From Bacillus pumilus (GTDB taxonomy: Bacteria; Bacillota; Bacilli; Bacillales; Bacillaceae), in the NCBI GenBank assembly GCA_001938995.1, contig MKZN01000001.1:248001-312000 (forward strand): 64,000 bases of DNA, in the 5' to 3' direction. The position numbers were made by a program, and so were the translations under genes. The notes under the pieces were generated by a model. The model made no database searches, was not told the DNA's origin, and saw nothing but the letters and a program-made list of their open reading frames with translations. The number at the start of each line of letters is the position of its first letter. Within the stretch, counting starts at the first letter, position 1. Positions 58,243 to 64,000 of this stretch are shown piece after piece.

Positions 58243-60006
58243 CTATCTTGTACGAGTTTGATACTTCCTTACGAGCACAAACAATGATCCAGCAAATAAA
58301 AGAACATACACCCAAAGAAGCGATGAATCTCCTGTTATTGGATTGTCTTGGCTTGATTTAGACTTGGTTTGGTCATGTGCTGGATGAAAGGCCATCTGCT
58401 CTGCACCGGTTTCTTCAGGTGCAAGATGTACAAGTTGATTTTTTTGCGAATCGTTATCATTCTTATTTTTAACAAAGCCGATATTCTCATCTTCTCCGAT
58501 GACGAACGGAATTCCGCTTCCTTCACCAAGTGACATTCCTTTTGTGTCATAGTCCAGCTTCACTTCATATTCCTCATGATAGTTAGCTGCTGGGATATCA
58601 ATTTTCACACGTGCTCCCTGTTGGCTACTTACACTTTTCGCTTCATATTGAATCACGCGAGTATCTGCTTTCTCATCCGTTTTTGCCACAAGTGTCTCTT
58701 CATATTTGCCACCTGTCCCTACTTGGAAGGACGTAATGGCTGAGCTGTTCTTTAATGTATAAGACACGAATTGGCGACCGTTTTTCACCACCAATGTCGC
58801 AGGGCTCACGACATAGTCATTCATTCGAGAAAGCTCATCTTGATCTGCTTTCTTCATCGAAAATGGCAGTTTGTAGACGCCATCCTTTAGCCGAGTCTCT
58901 TTTTGGTTCAATTCTTCGTGATTCGTTTTTCGTGTTGGTTGATTTGGTTTGGTTGTTTTTGGTGTGACTGTAGGTGTTTCTTCCTCTACAGCACCATCCT
59001 GATGTGCGATGCTGCTTGAATCAAATTGAAAGCGAATGTCGTATGTTTGCTCATATTGGGCAGCAGCCACCACAATGTGCACTTTCCCTTTGACCGCTTT
59101 TTTCAGATCAGCTACATCAAACGATACGACCCGTGTGTTCTTCGCTTGATCTGTGCTGATCGTTTTCACTTCTTGATAAGAGCCGTTTCGCTCTGTTTTC
59201 AACGAAGCCACAGATGTATTGTCCTTCACCGTAAAGGAAATGGTTGATTTCCCGCCTTTGATCGTTAAGGAAGCAGGGTGTGAGAAGTACTGGTTCATCC
59301 GTGAAGCCTCGTTCTCATCTCCTTTTAGCACTTCGTAATTGATACGATAAACTCCATTTTTTATGGGTTCTTGCACAGGATCATTAGGTGTTTTGTCGTT
59401 TGGTAGACTTGGTGTGGTCGCATTATCGTCTGGTTTCGTACCGCTTTGGTTATCAGGCGTTGTCGTGCGATCGTTTGGCTTCGTGCCGCTATGATCATCA
59501 GGTGTCACCGTGCTGTCGTCAGGCTTGGCAGGCGTCACAAGCGTCAAGCTACTTTGATCAAATGCGAACTGCACGTCATACGCTTCATCATAAATAAAAC
59601 CGCCTAAGTCCCAGTAAATTTTAACCCAGCCATTTACCTTCGCTGACAAGTCAGCCACATCAAATTTGATGACACGTGTATTGGCCGCCTGATCTTCGCT
59701 AACCGTTTCAGTGTCGACGAACGTGCCATTTTGTTCAACTTTGAAATCAGTGATTTCTTTACTTTGCTTCAACGTAACAAATGCTGTAATCTGACCATTT
59801 TCTATCATCAGTTTTGCTGGTTTCTCTGTGTAGGTATCCATCATGGACGCTTCATTGGTCCCATCTTTTAGAATCGTAAACCCTACTGTATATTCACCAT
59901 CAACAAGTGATGCCGCTTGAGCGGTTCCTTGGGGAATCTGAAATGCAGTCAACAAACTGAATAAAACGAGCAGAATGGCTGCCTTTAGATGTAAAAATCG
60001 TTTCAA
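58243..60006 (-). CDS. Wall-anchored protein with three NEAT domains
   Basis: 587 aa from the TTG at 60004-60006, eight bases after AAGGAA. Signal about 1-32 (ends AQAAS). NEAT1 about 33-155, NEAT2 about 218-338, NEAT3 about 370-490; each has the heme-binding YxxxY in its last hairpin (YDEAY, YEQTY, YHEEY). NEAT1 and NEAT2 are joined by a Thr/Pro/Asp repeat linker (TPDDHSGTKPND / TPDNQSGTKPDD). The C-terminus has NPITGDSS, a hydrophobic helix and RKYQTRTR, a sortase signal. Probably the main surface heme receptor. Confidence 0.95.
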   Translation of the reverse strand: MKRFLHLKAAILLVLFSLLTAFQIPQGTAQAASLVDGEYTVGFTILKDGTNEASMMDTYTEKPAKLMIENGQITAFVTLKQSKEITDFKVEQNGTFVDTETVSEDQAANTRVIKFDVADLSAKVNGWVKIYWDLGGFIYDEAYDVQFAFDQSSLTLVTPAKPDDSTVTPDDHSGTKPNDRTTTPDNQSGTKPDDNATTPSLPNDKTPNDPVQEPIKNGVYRINYEVLKGDENEASRMNQYFSHPASLTIKGGKSTISFTVKDNTSVASLKTERNGSYQEVKTISTDQAKNTRVVSFDVADLKKAVKGKVHIVVAAAQYEQTYDIRFQFDSSSIAHQDGAVEEETPTVTPKTTKPNQPTRKTNHEELNQKETRLKDGVYKLPFSMKKADQDELSRMNDYVVSPATLVVKNGRQFVSYTLKNSSAITSFQVGTGGKYEETLVAKTDEKADTRVIQYEAKSVSSQQGARVKIDIPAANYHEEYEVKLDYDTKGMSLGEGSGIPFVIGEDENIGFVKNKNDNDSQKNQLVHLAPEETGAEQMAFHPAHDQTKSKSSQDNPITGDSSLLWVYVLLFAGSLFVLVRKYQTRTR

Positions 60007-60023
60007 GGTGACACTTCCTTCCA

Positions 60024-60683
60024 TTAATGCTTCATGATCCACTTTCTCGCTAAAAATCCGCCTGAACATAAGACAAGCACAACGAGCCAGCCCATCTGGC
60101 TTGTATCACCAGTTTGAGGGTTTTCTTCTTTTTTCGCTTTGGTGGATGAATCTGATTTTTTTATTGATTCATTCGATGTCTGTTGATTGTCTTCTTTTGC
60201 CTCACCTGATTGGGTCGAGCTGTCAGTTGAAAGAGATTTGATACTACTTTCATCGAACTTCAGCTGAACCGTATAATCGTGATCGTAGTCAGCAGATTCC
60301 ACAGTGACATGGATTTTAGATTTGATCGGCTTGGACAAGCTCTGTGCATCAAACTGAACGAATCGAGTATTGGCCTTTTTATTCGTTGATAGGACTTGTG
60401 TGTCGACGTAACCACCATTTCCCGCAACCTTAAATTCTGTTACCCAACTACTATTTTTAATCGTCATTTGCACGGTCGGCTTCCCGCTTTTCACAATCAC
60501 CTTTGCTGGCTTCAGCCAATAATCATTTGCCATGGATACGGCATTTCCTTCAGCCTTTAGCACCGTATAGTTGACGGAATATGTACCATCACTTAATGAG
60601 GCAGCCTGTGCATTGGTAACAGGCAGTACAAGTGCCAGCAAAATGACAGCGAAGAAAGCTGGCAACATCATGATTTTTTTCAT
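60024..60683 (-). CDS. IsdC-like wall-anchored NEAT protein
   Basis: 219 aa from the ATG at 60681-60683; GGAGG lies 11 bases upstream. Signal about 1-26 (ends AQAAS), one NEAT domain (about 27-145) with YDHDY in the heme hairpin, a Ser/Gln/Lys-rich spacer, and the sorting signal NPQTGDTS, hydrophobic helix and RKWIMKH. NPQTG resembles the sortase B motif of staphylococcal and bacillus IsdC. It would relay heme across the wall to IsdE-like lipoproteins. Confidence 0.95.
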   Translation of the reverse strand: MKKIMMLPAFFAVILLALVLPVTNAQAASLSDGTYSVNYTVLKAEGNAVSMANDYWLKPAKVIVKSGKPTVQMTIKNSSWVTEFKVAGNGGYVDTQVLSTNKKANTRFVQFDAQSLSKPIKSKIHVTVESADYDHDYTVQLKFDESSIKSLSTDSSTQSGEAKEDNQQTSNESIKKSDSSTKAKKEENPQTGDTSQMGWLVVLVLCSGGFLARKWIMKH

Positions 60684-60702
60684 CAAACGAATTTCCTCCC
60701 TT

Positions 60703-61161
60703 TTATTGAACAGATGCTGCGTCAAACTTAAGACGAATATCGTAATTCCCTGTATATCCGATAGCTGGGACAGTGACACTTACTTTTGCTGGGACAACGT
60801 CTGTCAAGCTGGTTACGTTGAATTCTACTGTTCTCTTATTAGCAGATGTATTTGTGCTAATCACCTTTGCATCTTTATACACACCTTGATCCAGTGTTTT
60901 AAAGCTAGAAATCCAAGAGCTGTTATTCAATGTCACTTGAGCTTTGATTTTCCCATCCTTCAAGATAAGCTTTGCTGGTTTTTCAAAATACGAGTTGGCT
61001 GTTGAAGTTGAGTTACTATCTGCTTTCCATACAACGTACTGGGCTGAATATTGACCATCTGCTAAGACAGCAGCAGAGGCAGAACTGATTGGAGCTAGCA
61101 TAAATAATAGGACAAAGCTAAATAATAAACAGATATGTGATGTGAAACGAGTTGATTTCAT
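60703..61161 (-). CDS. Secreted single-NEAT protein, hemophore-like
   Basis: 152 aa: signal about 1-30 (ASAAV) and one NEAT domain (about 31-150) with YTGNY in the last hairpin and STANSYFEKPAKLIL at the start. There is no sorting signal or membrane helix at the end (stops at DAASVQ), so it should be released, like B. anthracis IsdX1. ATG with AGGAGG five bases upstream. First gene of the Fur-controlled operon. Confidence 0.94.
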   Translation of the reverse strand: MKSTRFTSHICLLFSFVLLFMLAPISSASAAVLADGQYSAQYVVWKADSNSTSTANSYFEKPAKLILKDGKIKAQVTLNNSSWISSFKTLDQGVYKDAKVISTNTSANKRTVEFNVTSLTDVVPAKVSVTVPAIGYTGNYDIRLKFDAASVQ

Positions 61162-61182
61162 ATGAATCCTCCTAATTGATAT

Positions 61183-61270
61183 TGATAATTATTCTCAATG
61201 GATAATAAAAAAAATAACCTTCATAAGTGTAGCTGTCACACTTATAGATGATTATGATAATCATTATCAA
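61183..61270 (-). promoter_or_regulatory. Fur-controlled promoter of the heme locus
   Basis: TGATAATCATTATCA (61255-61269) is a perfect 7-1-7 Fur box. It overlaps the -35 of a minus-strand promoter TTGATA (61265-61270), 18 bases, TATAAG (61241-61246). A second box TGATAATTATTCTCA (61183-61197; one mismatch) is in the leader near the ribosome site. Iron-replete Fur should block transcription of all ten genes. Confidence 0.93.
61223..61245. repeat. Perfect inverted repeat at the heme-operon transcript start
   Basis: ATAAGTGT (61223-61230), seven-base spacer AGCTGTC, ACACTTAT (61238-61245). The right arm overlaps the -10 box and the predicted start lies in the spacer. It looks like an operator for a second regulator or a 5'-end hairpin. 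Confidence 0.8.
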
Positions 61271-61502
61271 TTGAAATTAAAAAATAAATCTTTGCTTCCA
61301 ATGAGCCAAAGATGTCTACTTCTCGATAATTGATTGAAACGTGTGACGCTTTTAGGTAATCTGTCCCATGCATCAATTCATGGCATAACCTCCATTCCAT
61401 TACAGGGAAAAGAATCCTCTTCTCCTTGATATTATATGATGAAAGAATTTATTGTCAATATCATTTTTCATACTATTGACTTAGATTTCTGGAAAATCGC
61501 GC
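61271..61502. other. Gap between the heme promoter and the HxlR terminator
   Basis: About 230 bases without an ORF of merit. It contains another AT-rich patch, TTGTCAATATCATTTTTCAT, and TATTGAC, but no clear third Fur box. Confidence 0.4.
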
Positions 61503-61532
61503 AAAAAAATTCGACCAGTTGCACTGATCGAA
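61503..61532 (-). terminator. Terminator after the HxlR-family gene
   Basis: Minus strand TTCGATCAGT-GCA-ACTGGTCGAATTTTTTT, ten pairs with one G-U. Confidence 0.92.
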
Positions 61533-61537
61533 ATGGG

Positions 61538-61870
61538 TTAGGATGTGACATGTTCACTTATTCTGCTTGTTTGTCTCTCTAGAGACCATGCATACATTTC
61601 CTTGATGATGGGCTCTATTTTCTCCCCTTGCGCTGTTAGTTCATATTCAATACGCACCGGAATATCGGGAAATACTTTTTTCTCAACAAGACCCTCTGCT
61701 TCTAGATCTTTCAGTCTCTCGGATAATAACCTTCCACTGATGTTCATTTCACTTTCAAGCTGACAAAAACGTTTTGGACCTGTCAGAAGCTGATTGATGA
61801 TGAGAATGACCCATTTCTTCCCAAGAATCTCCATGGCGTCTGTGATTGGGCACTCGCCTACTTGAGTCAT
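61538..61870 (-). CDS. HxlR/DUF24-family redox-type repressor
   Basis: 110-aa winged-helix regulator. The N-terminus MTQVGECPITDAMEILGKKWVILIINQL has the conserved Cys7 used by YodB, CatR and HypR to sense quinones and disulfide stress. The recognition part MNISGRLLSERLKDLEAEGLVEKKVFPDIPVRIEYELTAQG is typical. ATG after GGAGGGAG. It is divergent from the catE-like gene, with palindromes between them, so it probably represses that operon, as CatR does for catDE in B. subtilis. Confidence 0.9.
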   Translation of the reverse strand: MTQVGECPITDAMEILGKKWVILIINQLLTGPKRFCQLESEMNISGRLLSERLKDLEAEGLVEKKVFPDIPVRIEYELTAQGEKIEPIIKEMYAWSLERQTSRISEHVTS

Positions 61871-61937
61871 ATCTTACTCCCTCCTGCTTTTCTTCACTTT
61901 TTTTCATTATAGCATAATTAATTACTTGAAATAAGTC

Positions 61938-61972
61938 ACTAACTATTATATAGTTTAGTTACTAAAAGTAAC
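61938..61972. promoter_or_regulatory. Operator palindromes between hxlR-type gene and catE-like gene
   Basis: GTTACT-AAA-AGTAAC (61958-61972) is a perfect 6-3-6 palindrome. Just before it CACTAACTAT / ATAGTTTAGT (about 61937-61959) is an imperfect inverted repeat. They lie where the divergent promoters should be and are suitable for a DUF24 dimer. Confidence 0.7.
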
Positions 61973-62046
61973 AAGGTGTACATGACAACAATTTTTAAAA
62001 ACAATTGAACATGCAAATGCATATACCATTAAGGAGATGACTGAAA

Positions 62047-62917
62047 TTGAATACAATTAAACAACTCAGATTAGGTGTCACAGAATTACATGTTTCCAGC
62101 TTTGAACGCTCATTACCATTCTATACAGACATTTTAGGATTCACTTTATTAGAAAGAACGGATTCCACGGTTACGCTTGGTAACAACGCAAAGGATCCGA
62201 TCCTGTTGCTAAAAGAAGATGCACAGTTAAAGGAGAAGCCGGATCATGAGCCAGGGCTCTATCATTTCGCTGTTTTATTACCTACCAGAAAAAGCCTAGG
62301 CACATGGCTGGCACATGTGATCAAAAAAGGCTATCCTTTAATTGGAGCAAGTGATCACTATTTCAGTGAAGCCATCTATTTAAATGATCCTGACGGCATT
62401 GGCGTAGAAGTCTATGCTGATCGTCCTGAGGACGTTTGGGTAGGTGAAAATGGAGAACTAAAAGGTGGGGGAAATGCACCGCTTGATGGAGATGGTCTCC
62501 TTCAAGAAGCAGCTGATTCCACTTGGGAAGGACTCCCGGCTGGCACAGTCATGGGACACCTGCATTTCCATCTCAATCCTGAAGAAGCTGATTCTTTCTA
62601 TGTGAATACGCTTGGTTTTAATATCCGAATGGCTCCACCGGCGAGTTTGTTTATCGCTGCTGGTGTTTATCATCACCATCTAGCCTTTAATGGATGGGGA
62701 CGCGGAAGAAAAGGAACCATTGATCCAAGTTTCTCAGGAATTAGAAGCTATACACTCATTTTCCCAGAAGAAACAGACAGACAACCCGTTGTAGATCGTC
62801 TAAAACATGCAGGAATTCAAGTAAAAACGATAGGAGAAAGCAACGAATTTGTTGATCCGTTTGGCGTTCTCATTCGTTTGCAGATTGAAGATACAGACCA
62901 AAAAGAAGGTGCAGAAA

Positions 62918-62934
<17 letters not shown>
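62047..62934 (+). CDS. Extradiol dioxygenase-like protein, CatE type
   Basis: 295 aa, two VOC modules. First: LRLGVTELHVSSFERSLPFYTDILGFTLLERTDS (about 6-39) and GLYHFAVLLPTRKSLGTWLAHVIKKGYPLIGASDHYFSEAIYLNDPDGIGVEVYADRPED (about 78-137; metal His/Glu). Second: GTVMGHLHFHLNPEEADSFYVNTLGF (about 167-192) and YHHHLAFNGWGRG. It resembles B. subtilis CatE (YfiE), a catechol 2,3-dioxygenase. TTG start after AAGGAGATG. Its last 17 bases overlap the next gene, so it belongs to the GTP cyclohydrolase operon and may act on a pathway product instead of catechol. Confidence 0.88.

Positions 62935-64000
<1,066 letters not shown>

Overview
The window is one stretch of a Bacillus chromosome. Gene order follows Bacillus subtilis closely (sacA-sacP-sacT-ywcI-vpr-ywcH-nfrA-rodA-ywcE-qoxDCBA, gal genes, slrA, ywcB-ywcA, thiE-thiM-ywbI-ywbH-ywbG-ywbD-ywbC, ywaC, ilvK, licHACBR). 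Several blocks differ from B. subtilis, and with the protein sequences they suggest the Bacillus pumilus group (inference). There are strong AGGAGG-type ribosome sites, many TTG/GTG starts, and no tRNA, rRNA, CRISPR or insertion sequence that I can see.

Layout. 1-2.6 kb: sucrose PTS operon with an antitermination leader. 2.6-5.9 kb: ywcI-like gene, a DnaA-box cluster and the protease Vpr. 5.9-14 kb: small membrane protein, flavin enzymes, RodA, YwcE and quinol oxidase QoxABCD. 14-20.4 kb: a galK-galE-galT-M24 operon with a divergent AraC-type regulator. 20.4-25.3 kb: GtrA protein, slrA (46 aa), a methyltransferase/StrF-domain glycosyltransferase pair, and the YwcB-YwcA acetate-type symporter. 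25.3-31.4 kb: SnoaL-like protein, thiamine salvage, CidR/CidA/CidB-like genes, an rRNA methyltransferase. 31.4-33.6 kb: polar amino-acid ABC importer. 34-36 kb: a Rap phosphatase with its Phr pheromone gene, and the small alarmone synthetase YwaC. 36-40.2 kb: an RbsABC-like importer behind a SAM-I (S-box) riboswitch. 40.6-47.7 kb: ilvK and the lichenan PTS operon. 48-51.5 kb: a 37-aa gene, NADP-type glutamate dehydrogenase and a secreted pectate lyase.

51.6-61.3 kb is the most striking accessory block: a ten-gene, one-direction Isd-type heme acquisition locus under a perfect Fur box. It has a secreted NEAT protein, a one-NEAT and a three-NEAT wall-anchored protein, two complete ABC importers, a class B sortase, and a last gene that fuses an importer ATPase to an IsdG-type heme monooxygenase. 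Heme would pass from NEAT proteins to lipoproteins, through FecCD permeases, and be opened in the cytoplasm by a domain physically tied to the importer.

61.5-64 kb: an HxlR-family (thiol/quinone-sensor type) repressor divergent from an overlapping catE-like dioxygenase / stand-alone GTP cyclohydrolase II / RibD-like series that runs off the window edge and may be an undescribed flavin-precursor-derived pathway. The S-box sugar-type importer, the ATPase-IsdG fusion and the catE-ribA-ribD set are the best candidates for new biology.
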